Below, in pieces: positions 42,518 through 51,842 of a stretch of 64,000 nucleotides of DNA. The stretch lies in assembly GCF_023515955.1 (NCBI RefSeq), contig NZ_CP097322.1, positions 7,178,501 through 7,242,500 of the forward strand, read 5' to 3'. The stretch's first letter is position 1; the number at the start of each line of letters is the position of its first letter. The stretch is from Streptomyces sp. RerS4. GTDB taxonomy: Bacteria; Actinomycetota; Actinomycetes; Streptomycetales; Streptomycetaceae. Made by a program: the position numbers and the translations under genes. The notes below the pieces were generated by a model. That model was not told where the DNA came from and searched no databases. It saw only the letters and a list, made by a program, of their open reading frames with translations.

Positions 42518-42997
42518 TCACGATCCGCTCCCCTCGCCCGGGGCGGGGAAGCGGGTCATGCGCATCAGGGCCGGGTCGGCGGCGAAGCCGAGCTGCTCGT
42601 ACAGCGGGGCGGAGCCTTCGCTGGCGTACAGCTCGTAGAGGGTGACACCGTCGCGGCCCAGGTGGTCGAGGAGCGCGGTGAGCGCGGCCTTGGCGTAGCC
42701 GTTGCGCCGATGGGCGGGGTCGGTGGCGACCGCGTGGATCCGTACGGCCAGGCCCTTGGGGTACTTCGGTGCCGGGAGGACGGCGTGGACCAGGCCGAGG
42801 GCGCAGGTGGCGAGTCCGCCGGTAGGGGAGTCGACGACGTACGCGCGGGCGTCACCGCCGTCCCGCAGGCGTAAGGCGAGCTGGTCGGCGCAGGTGGTGA
42901 GCCAGGCTTCGTCGAGGGGTTCGCTCAGGATGTTCTCCGAGCGCAGGCGGGCGATCTCGGCGGCGTCGGCCGGGGTGGCGAGGCGGGGTTCGGGCAC
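42518..42997 (-). CDS. GNAT-family N-acetyltransferase
   Basis: GTG 42997 has GAGGAAGG upstream; ATG 43033 is an in-frame alternative. The 159-residue product has the acetyl-CoA motif AVATDPAHRRNGYAKAALTA and the closing LYELYASEGSAPLYEQLGF. It is intact although the genes on both sides are damaged. The substrate is unknown. Its neighbours (phosphotransferase, dipeptidase, methyltransferase-Nudix) suggest an old resistance or modification cluster. Confidence 0.82.
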   Translation of the reverse strand: MPEPRLATPADAAEIARLRSENILSEPLDEAWLTTCADQLALRLRDGGDARAYVVDSPTGGLATCALGLVHAVLPAPKYPKGLAVRIHAVATDPAHRRNGYAKAALTALLDHLGRDGVTLYELYASEGSAPLYEQLGFAADPALMRMTRFPAPGEGSGS

Positions 42998-43036
42998 GGG
43001 GTTTCCTTCCTCGAAGGGACCGGTGGGGCTCATGGT

Positions 43037-44275
43037 TTACGGGTGCTGGCAGGCGTGGAGGCGCCGCAGGGTGCGGTGGCCGCGTTCGGTGACCTCGGGA
43101 TCGTCGTGGCTGGTTCCGTAGGCGATGCCGGAGACGGCGTCGAAAGCGGCTTCGCAGTCCAGGCGGAGCTCCTCGGCGGGGGTGAGCGTTCTGCCGTAGC
43201 CGTCGTAGAACGCGGCGCGCAGGTCCGGACGGCCGGTCCAGGTGTCGCTCAGCCGCACCATGTCCCGCGTCGCGGTGTTGTACTCGGTCCGTTCGAAGTC
43301 GAACAGCTGCGGTTCGCCGTCGTCGGCGAGCAGGACGTTGCGGTACTGCAGGTCCCCGTGGGCGGGCACCAGTACGGGCTGCGATAGATCCGCGTAGGCA
43401 CGAGCCAGGGCGAGGACCAGATCCTCGTCTCTGTCGGCCAGGTACGGTCGAGTGCCTTCCAGATGGCGCTTGATCTTGTCGGCGGCCGTGGCGGCTTCGG
43501 CGGGCCGCTCGGGTGCGCTGCGGTGGAGTGAGCTGGTGAGACGGCCCAGAGCGTGCTGGACGCGCGCCTCGGCGGCGGCATCGAGGACCATGCCGTGCAG
43601 CGGGCGCCCGGACAGCGCGGTAACCACGACGGCTCGCGCCTCGGTGTCGGCCGCGACGAGACGGGGAGCCCGCGCCCCCAGCGCCGGCACCCACGACTGG
43701 TACGCGGCCACCTCCCGGTGATGGAACTTGGCCCCGCGGTGCCGCTTCAGGTACCAGGTGCCACCCCCGGGTCCGGTCAGTCGCCACACCCGGCTGCCGG
43801 TGCGAACCCAGGACACCTCCTCCGCCTGCGCGATCTGGCCGATGGCCTTCTCGGCGAATGCCCGCAGCCGGTACGGCAACTCCAGCCCGCCTGCAGGCGG
43901 TCCGGCCAGGAGGTGGGTGCGGTCGGGGCCGGCGGGGGCGTACTCGATGGCGTCGCCGGGCTGTTGGAAGTGCACGGCGGCCGGCAGGCCTGCGCGGTAG
44001 GCGTCCAGGCCGGCCCGGCAGTACGCCACCATCGGCCCGGGCAGGGCCTCCAGCGGGTACCAGTCCATGCCGTCGCATCGGTCCGGCTCCATGATCCCGG
44101 GCTGGCCGGACCACCGGCGTACCTCGAAGAAGACACCGAGGCGGGAACGGGATCCCGTAGGCGGGCGGTGGCGGACGGTGACTGCCGCAGTCACGTCCTG
44201 CGCCCCGATGACCACGCTCGTTTCCTCGCGGGCCTCCCGGATCACGGCCTCGACCATGTCCTCGTCGGGGTCGAG
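43037..44275 (-). pseudogene. Nudix-aminoglycoside phosphotransferase fusion, 5' end lost
   Basis: The frame is open from a stop just upstream of 44275 and contains GHLDPDEDMVEAVIREAREE, a full Nudix box (G-x5-E-x7-R-E-x2-E-E), but the strands before it are absent. After about residue 130 an APH domain follows: WYLKRHRGAKFHHREVAAY (Lys), VLVPAHGDLQYRNVLLADDG (HGD) and LFDFERTEYN (metal Asp). ATG 44257 would give 406 residues. The truncation lies at the border of the recombinase module, so that module probably inserted here. The kinase half may still be made. Confidence 0.7.
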
Positions 44276-44336
44276 GTGCCCGGAGGTTCTCTAGGCGCCT
44301 CTGAGTTGTCGGTTCAGGCTGTCTCAGGAGGGACTC

Positions 44337-46677
44337 ATGAACGTACTCGAGCACTGGGGTGTGGACTTCTATGACTTCACCATCCCGTCCCCACCCACCG
44401 ATGATCCCGACATATTGAGGTTCGGTGATCTGCTCACCAGAGCAGCCCGCAACGGTGCACGCCACGGAACCCCGGTGATCATCTCTCCGTCAGGTCGGCC
44501 GGACCCTCGCATCAATCTGTTCTTCCGTACGGGGCGTATGGCGGGACACGAAGCAAGCACCTGGCGTCGGTATGCGTACGCGCTGATCGTGTGGCTGGAC
44601 TTCCTGGATGCCATCGGCAGTACGTGGGACTGCGCGAGCGTACGCGATGTCGAAGCGTTCAAGGACTGGCGAATCACGGACCTGCGCAATGATGAACGAA
44701 TCCGGCCGTCTTCGTTCGATACGGATCGTGCCGCCTTGAACTCCTTTTACACCTGGGCGAGTTCGCGCTACGGAGTGTTCAACCCGGTGCCGACCGTCCA
44801 GGCGGACGACTCGGACGAAGCCAGCTGGAGGCCCGGACCGGGTTACACGCAGCAGCGCCGGGATCCGCTCCGGCCAGCGGGCTCAAGGCGCCGCCAAGTG
44901 AAGTGGTTGCTGCGTGGCGCCCTGGAGCAGTGGCGGAACATCGGTCTGCGCGGATTCGACTTCAATGGTCTGCGTCGGGACGGATGGGGGGGCAACGAGG
45001 AGCTGGCGGCCCGGTGCGGCCCGCGCGGAGGCAGTAAGCGCCTGGCCACGGCGAAGCGATATCACTGGATACTGCACCGCTTCACGGTGGTGCTGTCGGA
45101 GGCAGGACGTGTGCCGCCGACGCCTGGCGAACTGGCGCCCGAGCACTTTCAGATATTTCGTGACAGGTACGAGGGCCATCCGGCTAGTTTGCGGGAGCAG
45201 TTGATGACTCTTCGCCGTCTCATGCGCAAGAGCGAAGAGCTGGCGGCAGAAGCCCTCCGTGATCTCCTTCGTACACGGCTTCCCGCCGCCACGCCTGCAA
45301 CCCAGGTGACGGCGTACAGCGACCACGAGTGGCAGCAGATCATGACCGCACTGCGCCGTGATGTCCGGGTCTCCCGGGACCGCATCCGTGCGGGAGTACG
45401 CCTGCTGGCCCGCTTCCGGGACGGTGAGCTCATACCGGGCAGCGGGGAGGAGGCCCTGGGAAGGATGCTGGAGGAGTTCGCCACCACGGGGGATCTGCCC
45501 CGCAACGAATCAGGTGCCCTGCGGAACGAGGTGTCCCGGCTCGGCGGCGCCATGGCCATCAGCGGCATGCTGAGCCTCACCCGCGATGAGTCGACGGCCT
45601 TCGCGATACTGCTGAGCGCGCTGACCGCGGAGAACTTCGGCACCGTCAAGACGTGGCCGGCTCTGCACACCCGTCCCGACGGCGGTGTCACGATGCAGGC
45701 AGTGGCCTTGGTCGAGGAGACCAAACCGCGCCGCGGCCCCGACCGAGAGCACATGGTCGCCGCACTCGAGGACCTCCCTGCCTCCCTGCGCGAGCCGGCC
45801 GAATCCGAGGACGCCGAACGTCGGCTCTTCCACTCGCCGCTGCGCGTGTACCAGCTTCTGCTGGAACTGACACAGACCGCTCGCCGCCTCAGCGGAGAGA
45901 CCCGCGCGTTCATCGCCGACAGCCCCAAGAGCCGTCCGGCGTTCGACAGGGAGATGTGGAACACCGAGGTGCACGTAAAGCACTGGAGCCAGACGCGGGG
46001 CTTTCCCTCCATGCGCAAAGCTGTTGCCGGAGGGCTGCCCGCCGTACAGGTGAGGCGGATCCGCCAAAGTGCGGGAACTGAAGCGACGCCCGGTCGCCCA
46101 CAGCCGCGAAACGCTGCGGGACTACTACCTCAAGCGCAGCCGCACCGTGCAGGAGCAGAGCCGCTCCGTGGTCGGCAAAACACTGCGCGAACAGGTCGCG
46201 AAGGCACGCACCGCAATGGAGATTCCGGTGTTCACGCCGGACTTCATCGACCGCGCGGCTCACGACCCGGAAGCGGCAGCGGCAGCGGCCGGACTCGACC
46301 CGGAAGCCCTGAAGGGGCTGTTGGCCGGGGAACAGGACACGGTGCTGACCGGATGCGTCGACCACCTCGCCGGGCCCGACACTCCACGGGGGACACCGTG
46401 CACGGCCTCCTTCTTCGCGTGCCTTGGATGCGAGAACGCCCGCGCGCTCCCACACCAGTTGCCGGTCCAGATCGTTGTCCGCGACCGGCTCCTCGCCGCA
46501 CGCCCCAACTCCGATCCCACGACCTGGCGCGCCAAATACCTAGCGGCCACCGACCGACTCGAGGACATCCTGCGTCACTACACCCCTGCCGAGCGCGAGC
46601 AGGCCCGCGCCAACCTGAGCGACGGGCAGAGCGAACTGATCGAGGACCTGCTGAGCGGAAGGCCGGATCTGCGATGA
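44337..46677 (+). pseudogene. First tyrosine-recombinase-like gene of the trio, frameshifted
   Basis: ATG 44337 follows AGGAGGGA. The N-terminal half has a core-binding-like domain (STWRRYAYALIVWLDFLDAI) and a helical central part. Near 46058, in an AAA run, a one-base change splits the C-terminal part, which continues VRELKRRPVAHSRETLRDYY, with H-S-x-E-T and a Tyr as in recombinase box II/III, to TGA 46675. The expected first catalytic Arg is not obvious (LTAENFGTVKTW), so it may be a structural partner. Its stop overlaps the next gene by ATGA. Confidence 0.65.
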
Positions 46678-48827
46678 CCGCCCCCTCAACCTCTCCGGCA
46701 ACGCCCACATCGGGAGACGCCAGACTTCCGGACCGGGCACTCTGGCCTGCCGACGACATCCTCATCCTCCGCAAGCGGCCGGTACGGATCGGCACCCCGC
46801 CCCCGCACATGTCGCGATTCGGAGACGAGCTATGGCACATCCAGCCAGCCCACCGCGACGCGCACCTTCAGATCTCCGCCATCTCCTGGTCCAGCTTTCC
46901 CGGCGCACTGCGTCAACACTTTCGCACGTTCATCCTGGCCGCCCTGGACCACCCCGTCCCCGTAGAACCGGGCGGGCGGCAACGCCCCGCCGAGCAGGCC
47001 AGCATCGGCAGCCTCCCCTCCTGGGTCATTGACATGCGGGTCCTGGCGCTCTGGCTGGACGAGCAGGGGTTCCACAACCTTGCCGACATACGCGACGCCG
47101 ACCTGGAGACCTTCCGCATCTACGTGCTGGGCCTGGACCGCAACGGGCGGCGAAAGTCGGACCTGATCACCGCCTTGCGCGTCCTGTGGCTCTTCAGCGA
47201 GCACATGCCCGCCCAGTGCCGCCTCGACTGCGACTTCCCCTGGGCCGGCCAGACCGCCAAAGAGGTCGTCGGAGCACCGGCAGGAACTGAGCGGGAGAAC
47301 AAGCCCCCCCCGCATCGCCGGCGACGCCATGGAGGCCCTCTTGGCCTGGGTCCTGGTGATGATCGAGGAAGTCGGCCCCGACATCCGGGACGCCTGGCAC
47401 GAATACCACCAGCTGGAGGCTGGGAGGCACCACTCGCAGACCCGCTACACCGGCACCCGGGAAGAACGACTTCGGGTATACCCCTCGTACTGCCGCGAAA
47501 AGGGTGTTCCCCTGCCCGGCCACGAGGGCGGAGACATCAACCACGGGCACATCAAACGACTCATAGGCATCTCCAAGGCACACCGCCAAGAGCTGACCGT
47601 GCCCATGCTGGGTCTCCTTGCCGACAGCGGCCTGCCGATCGCGCCCTTCACCGGCATCGGCCTTATCACCGGACAGTTCCATGGCCGCCCCTGGCGTGAG
47701 CGCCCCATCACCATCGGGAACTCCCGACTCTGGTGCGACTGTTGTCAGCCGCACTGTTCACGGCGGTCTGCTACCTCTCCGGCATGCGCCCCGGCGAGGT
47801 TCTCAACCTCCGCCGGGGATGCCGAGATGCCGACGAAAAGACAGGAGAACTTCTGGTCCACAGCTTCCGCGGAAAGGGATTCGACCGCATCCCCGACCAG
47901 CCAGACGTTTCCGAGCCCCTGCGTCGGTGGGTCGTCGTGGACGTAGTGCACTCGGCCATCGCCCTCCTGGAAGAGCTGCACGATCTACCGTTGCTCTTTC
48001 CCTCGAGCCTGATCCATGCCCACGGCCAGCGTCCGGCGACCGTCAACGCCCGCACAGGCCGCGCCATGAATGACGACATCCAGGATTTGATCTCCTGGAT
48101 CAACTCCGCCTACCGCAGAGCGGATAGCGGCTCCCCCATTCCGGCCGATCCTGCCGGCCGCATCAACGCCAACCGCTACCGCCGTACCCTTGCCCGCTTC
48201 ATCGTCCGCAAGCCGCGGGGACTGATCGCAGCCGCACTGCAGTACGGGCATATTCGCACAAAAGTGACTCTGAGCTACGCCGGATATGCCGACCCATCCT
48301 GGCTGCACGACATCGCCGTGGAGAAACTCGAGCTCATCATCGACCAGGTCGAACAGGACAGCGAGCGCCTCGCGGCCGGCGAGCACGTCAGCGGTCCTTC
48401 TGCCGACGAATACCGGGTCCGCGTGGAGCGCACCGCGTCGTTCGTGGGACGAGTGGTGACAAGCGCCGGCAGCGCAGAACGGCTTATGGAGCAGATGGAT
48501 CCCGCGATCTATCACGGGCAGGGCATGACCTGCGTATGGCGCGCGGCCACGGCCGCCTGCCGAAAGGCCAAGCTCGCACTCGGACTGCTGGACGATGACA
48601 CACCGGACGAGTCGGAATGCCGATCCTCGTGCGCCAACCTCGCCTACACCGACCGCGACATCGAGGACGTACAGCGCCGACGGGAGCGGCATCAGGCCGA
48701 CGCTGTCGACCCACTGGCACCCAGGCCCCGGCGCGACCGCGCGGCGGCGCAGGCCACTCAACTGTCGGAAATCATCGACCGCCACCAAATGCAAGGCGTC
48801 CCTGACGCCGGAGAGGGGACCGCATGA
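46674..48827 (+). pseudogene. Second tyrosine recombinase gene of the trio, two frameshifts
   Basis: The protein starts at ATG 46674 and reads FRTFILAALDHPVPVEPGGR and DMRVLALWLDEQGFHNLADI. In a run of eight C near 47305 the frame changes to LAWVLVMIEEVGPDIRDAWH. Near 47735 it changes again to LFTAVCYLSGMRPGEVLNLR, which holds the first catalytic Arg. The later NRYRRTLARFIVRKPRG and YGHIRTKVTLSYAGYAD give the remaining box II Arg, His and Tyr. About 715 residues are encoded in total. It is the clear catalytic member of the module. Confidence 0.75.
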
Positions 48828-49258
48828 CCAGCCGACGCGCCAGGGATCTGGAAGCCGAACGCGCCGCGCTTCGGACCGCAGCCGACCGCCTCCTGGCCGG
48901 CACACCCCTGCGCTCAGCTTCCGGGAAACTCACCGCCTCCGAGCTGCTGCGTGAGTCCCTGCGGCGCGATGTCGCCTACGGCGACCACAGGGACCTCGTC
49001 GAGGAGTTCCAGGCCCGCGTTAAGGCGCAGAACGCAAGGCCGGCTGCCATGCAGGAGCTGGCCGACAAGTACAGCGCAGTGAAAGAGAAGCTGGCGGCCG
49101 TCACGGAAAACTTCGCGAAGGAACAGGTCGTCAGCGCCGCACCGCGTCGGATCGTTGCCGAGCTCGACTTGGAGCTTATGCAAGCCCGGGAGGAGCTTGA
49201 GCAGTCCAGGGACGTCACTCGGCTCCCCGCCCCGCGACGGCGGGCGGGGTGCAGGTGA
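48824..49258 (+). CDS. Small recombinase-accessory protein (TnpC/DUF6262-like)
   Basis: ATG 48824 overlaps the preceding TGA. The 144-residue product has an N-terminal helical region (RARDLEAERAALRTAADRLL), a possible helix-turn-helix (LTASELLRESLRRDVAYGDH) and a long coiled coil (MQELADKYSAVKEKLAAVTE). This is the third protein of three-gene recombinase modules such as Tn554 TnpA-TnpB-TnpC. It is intact. It probably orients or stabilises the recombinase complex. Confidence 0.7.
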   Translation: MTSRRARDLEAERAALRTAADRLLAGTPLRSASGKLTASELLRESLRRDVAYGDHRDLVEEFQARVKAQNARPAAMQELADKYSAVKEKLAAVTENFAKEQVVSAAPRRIVAELDLELMQAREELEQSRDVTRLPAPRRRAGCR

Positions 49259-49310
49259 GGAACTGTTGCCTGTTCCACAGCGCCGCGAACCATTTCGTGA
49301 AGGGCGGGCG

Positions 49311-49343
49311 TCGGCCGGGGCACGGGCGCCCTGCCCCGGCCGA
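49311..49343. terminator. Bidirectional hairpin terminator
   Basis: TCGGCCGGGGCA (49311-49322) and TGCCCCGGCCGA (49332-49343) form a perfect 12-bp stem. It lies between the converging recombinase module and the propeller gene. Confidence 0.75.
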
Positions 49344-49360
49344 TCGATGTGGGGCCTGTC

Positions 49361-50731
49361 TCAGTCGGCGGCGTAGCCCGGATCGTCGAGTTCGTGCAGT
49401 CCCGCCGGGTTCTCGTCGGTCAGTACCTCCCCTGCCGCGGTGACCAAGCGCTGGGCGTGGCCCCGGTGGACGCACAGGAGTTGGCCGCGGGTGCTGGCCG
49501 GGCCCTGGTACACGGCAAGCGCCGGACCGTACTTGCTGCTGTGCCCGGGCATCTCGGTGTCCGTGCTCCACCCTGCACCGTCGAAGGCGGACCACCACAG
49601 CTGCTGGCGCGCGGGGTCGCGGTGGACGCACATCAGCTTGCCGTCGAGGACGGCGAGGCCGATGTTGCTCCGAGTTCGGTGTCCCGGCAGTGCGCCCTCG
49701 GCGATCCAGCCGGTGTCGCGCAGCTGGCTCCAGTGGATGGCCCCATCCTTGGGGTTGCCGTGCAACAGGTGGAGGGTGCCGTCGTAGACGGCGAGCGCCG
49801 GGGACCTTGTGGTGGCGCAGCCGGGGACGGGTTCGGGGGCTGTCCAGTTGCGGCCGTCCAGGCTGGTGGTGACCATGATCCGCTGGGCGGCGTCGGCGTA
49901 GGCGAGGTGGAGGGCGTCGCGGAACACAGCCAGTGCCGGTCCGTAGACGCTCTCGGCGTGCGGGACCGGCTGGTCCGGCGTCCAGGTATCGCCGTCATAG
50001 GAAGTCACCGCGATGCCCCAGTCACCCGTACCGCCGCGGTGCGCGCAGTACAGCCGGTCCTGGAACACGGCCAGTGCCGGGCTGCCCAGGGTGTGGTGGG
50101 CGGGGAACGTCTGGTCCTCGGACCAACTGCCGTCCCCGCGGTGCACGGTCCACCACAGACCGGGGTTGTCGCCCCGGCCCTGGTAGACGCAGTACAGGTC
50201 GTCGCCGAAGACGGCCAGGGCGGGAGTCTCGGAGGCGTAATGGGTTGTGAACTGCGTGTCGGCGCCCCAGCCCGCGCCGGGTGTGAACACGCTGAACCAC
50301 AGTCCGGTCTCGCACGGTGTGGCGTCGAGGGCCATGGAGGCGAGAAGGGTGGGTGCGGACCATGGCGAGTGCAGCTCGCATCCGGCGCCCTGGGCGGCCG
50401 ACCGGATCTGTTCGGCACGGCCGGTCAGAGCCGCGTCGACGGCTTCGGCGGTATCCGCGGGCAGGGATCCGGCGAGCACCTCTGATACCAGGCTGCGGAA
50501 GCCTTCGACGGGCTCGATCCTGTCGGGTTCTGTGAAGTGGTCGCAGGCCCGCTGGTCGAGGCGGAGAGCGAAGCCCCATCCCAGCAGGCGGACGGAGACG
50601 GCCGTCCCCGACGCGCCGAGTTCCTCGGCCGCCTCTTTCGCGCGCTCGATGGCCTTGGCCGTGGGGGCGTCCATGAGGTGTTGCAGCGCTGTGCCGCCGG
50701 TATGCCTGGGGCTGGTGCCTTTGGGAGCCAT
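49361..50731 (-). CDS. Cytoplasmic beta-propeller repeat protein
   Basis: ATG 50731 gives 456 residues. Residues 1-140 form an alpha/beta domain (AIERAKEAAEELGASGTAVS, HFTEPDRIEPVEGFRSLVSE). From about 145 onward six to seven repeats of 45-50 residues contain the motif S-P-A-L-A-V-F/Y and LYC-x-H/Y-x-G, for example LGSPALAVFQDRLYCAHRGG and SVYGPALAVFRDALHLAYAD. This is a sialidase- or lectin-like propeller. There is no signal peptide. It lies 325 bp downstream of the biosynthetic-looking operon; a link is uncertain. Confidence 0.6.
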   Translation of the reverse strand: MAPKGTSPRHTGGTALQHLMDAPTAKAIERAKEAAEELGASGTAVSVRLLGWGFALRLDQRACDHFTEPDRIEPVEGFRSLVSEVLAGSLPADTAEAVDAALTGRAEQIRSAAQGAGCELHSPWSAPTLLASMALDATPCETGLWFSVFTPGAGWGADTQFTTHYASETPALAVFGDDLYCVYQGRGDNPGLWWTVHRGDGSWSEDQTFPAHHTLGSPALAVFQDRLYCAHRGGTGDWGIAVTSYDGDTWTPDQPVPHAESVYGPALAVFRDALHLAYADAAQRIMVTTSLDGRNWTAPEPVPGCATTRSPALAVYDGTLHLLHGNPKDGAIHWSQLRDTGWIAEGALPGHRTRSNIGLAVLDGKLMCVHRDPARQQLWWSAFDGAGWSTDTEMPGHSSKYGPALAVYQGPASTRGQLLCVHRGHAQRLVTAAGEVLTDENPAGLHELDDPGYAAD

Positions 50732-51055
50732 AGTCTTCCTGTCTGCAAGGCCACGGCTGAACGACTCTTCCTCCGTGGTGCCTGGGAGAGAATCGTCCGG
50801 AGCTGCGGGCGTGGATGCTGGGGGCCTGCGTTCGGCCGCACAGGTCCTGGTATGCAGTTGCCCGGCGCTTACCGGACACCTCGACTCCGGTGCTCAGTCG
50901 CCCACCGGGTGCAGTCGGCGAACGTGTGACCGGGGTGTGGGCGTACGGCGCCCGTGTGGGAGGGACGGTCCTGGCCGGGGCGAGTGGGTCGGAGGCGGAT
51001 GCCCGGGAGCGGTGGTGCAGTGTCCTGGCCCGTCCAGGACGGACATCTGTGTGGT
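50732..51055. other. Intergenic region
   Basis: About 325 bp between the propeller gene and the MOSC gene, both on the minus strand. No gene is supported; it should hold the propeller gene promoter. Confidence 0.4.
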
Positions 51056-51601
51056 TCAGGGAGGGGCGGCCGGAGCTAGGAGGGGCCGCGTGTCGTGTGC
51101 CAGCGGGAGGATCTGGTCACCCACCTGGATGATCCCGCCGCGAATTACCTCGGCCCGCAGTCCGCCGCGGTGCAGCAGGCCGCGGATCAGGCCGGGGCGG
51201 ACCAGTTGTTCGAGGCGGGCGCAGGGCTCGCTGAGTTCGAGACCGCGCAGTATTGCCGTGCCGATCTGGAACTCCTGATCCACCAGCGGGTTGAGCCGGA
51301 TGTCCTTGGTGATGAGGTTGCGTCGGCATTCGGCGGGGGTGAGCGTGATGCCGTGCTCGCAGGCCAGGGCGTCGAGGGTTTCGGCTTCGATGAGGGTGAC
51401 GTCGCAGACTCCGGACGTCCGGCCGGCCCCGCGGATGCGAGGGCGAGGGCCCTCGCCTGTCCAGTAATTGCGGTCTCCTACCAGGCCGTGGCCTGTCACC
51501 GCGCGGGCCTGCGCGACGTGGAAGGTGGGATCGCTGGCGCGCGAGGCAAGGTGCAAGGACGTCACCCGGCCTGGCCCAGGCAGCGGTGGTTCCTGTGCCA
51601 T
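51056..51601 (-). CDS. MOSC-domain protein
   Basis: A 181-residue product from ATG 51601. The MOSC features are VTGHGLVGDRNYWTGEG, CDVTLIEAETLDALACEHGI, ECRRNLITKDIRLNPLVDQE (R-R-N-l-v) and the Cys in LELSEPCARLEQL. MOSC proteins bind molybdenum cofactor and several reduce N-hydroxylated compounds (mARC, YiiM). It starts 6 bp after the carrier-protein gene. Beside an N-oxygenase, a role in reducing or balancing N-oxidised intermediates is plausible but inferred. Confidence 0.85.
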   Translation of the reverse strand: MAQEPPLPGPGRVTSLHLASRASDPTFHVAQARAVTGHGLVGDRNYWTGEGPRPRIRGAGRTSGVCDVTLIEAETLDALACEHGITLTPAECRRNLITKDIRLNPLVDQEFQIGTAILRGLELSEPCARLEQLVRPGLIRGLLHRGGLRAEVIRGGIIQVGDQILPLAHDTRPLLAPAAPP

Positions 51602-51607
51602 GGGCGG

Positions 51608-51841
51608 TCAGCCCTTCAGGTAGTGGTGCTGGAGGGAGCGAAGAGTACGGAAGTGGTCCACGTCGATCTGGTTGAGCTGCAGTTCCCGTCCGATCAGGTC
51701 CTCCAGCAGCAGAACGAATTCCATGAAGCCGAGTGAGTCGACGAGCCGGTTCTCGATGAGGTCGAGGTCCTCCGGTATCTCTTCGATGTCGGGGTTTCGT
51801 TCGAGCAGCCAGTCCACGACTGGCTTGATCGCGTCGTTCAT
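51608..51841 (-). CDS. Acyl/aminoacyl carrier protein
   Basis: A 77-residue acidic, helical protein from ATG 51841. The phosphopantetheine site is NRLVDSLGFMEFVLLLEDLI with Ser36. It is a stand-alone carrier. It starts 1 bp after the stop of the nitronate monooxygenase-like gene, and the amino acid:carrier-protein ligase homologue is one gene further upstream, which argues that it carries an aminoacyl thioester. A fatty-acid role is less likely, as no ketosynthase is present. Confidence 0.88.
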   Translation of the reverse strand: MNDAIKPVVDWLLERNPDIEEIPEDLDLIENRLVDSLGFMEFVLLLEDLIGRELQLNQIDVDHFRTLRSLQHHYLKG

Positions 51842-51842
51842 G

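Noticed and set aside
44337..47699. A single 1120-codon gene
   Set aside because: It joins recombinase 1, out-of-frame sequence and recombinase 2. The homology moves to another frame near 46058 and the second gene has its own ATGA-coupled start at 46674.
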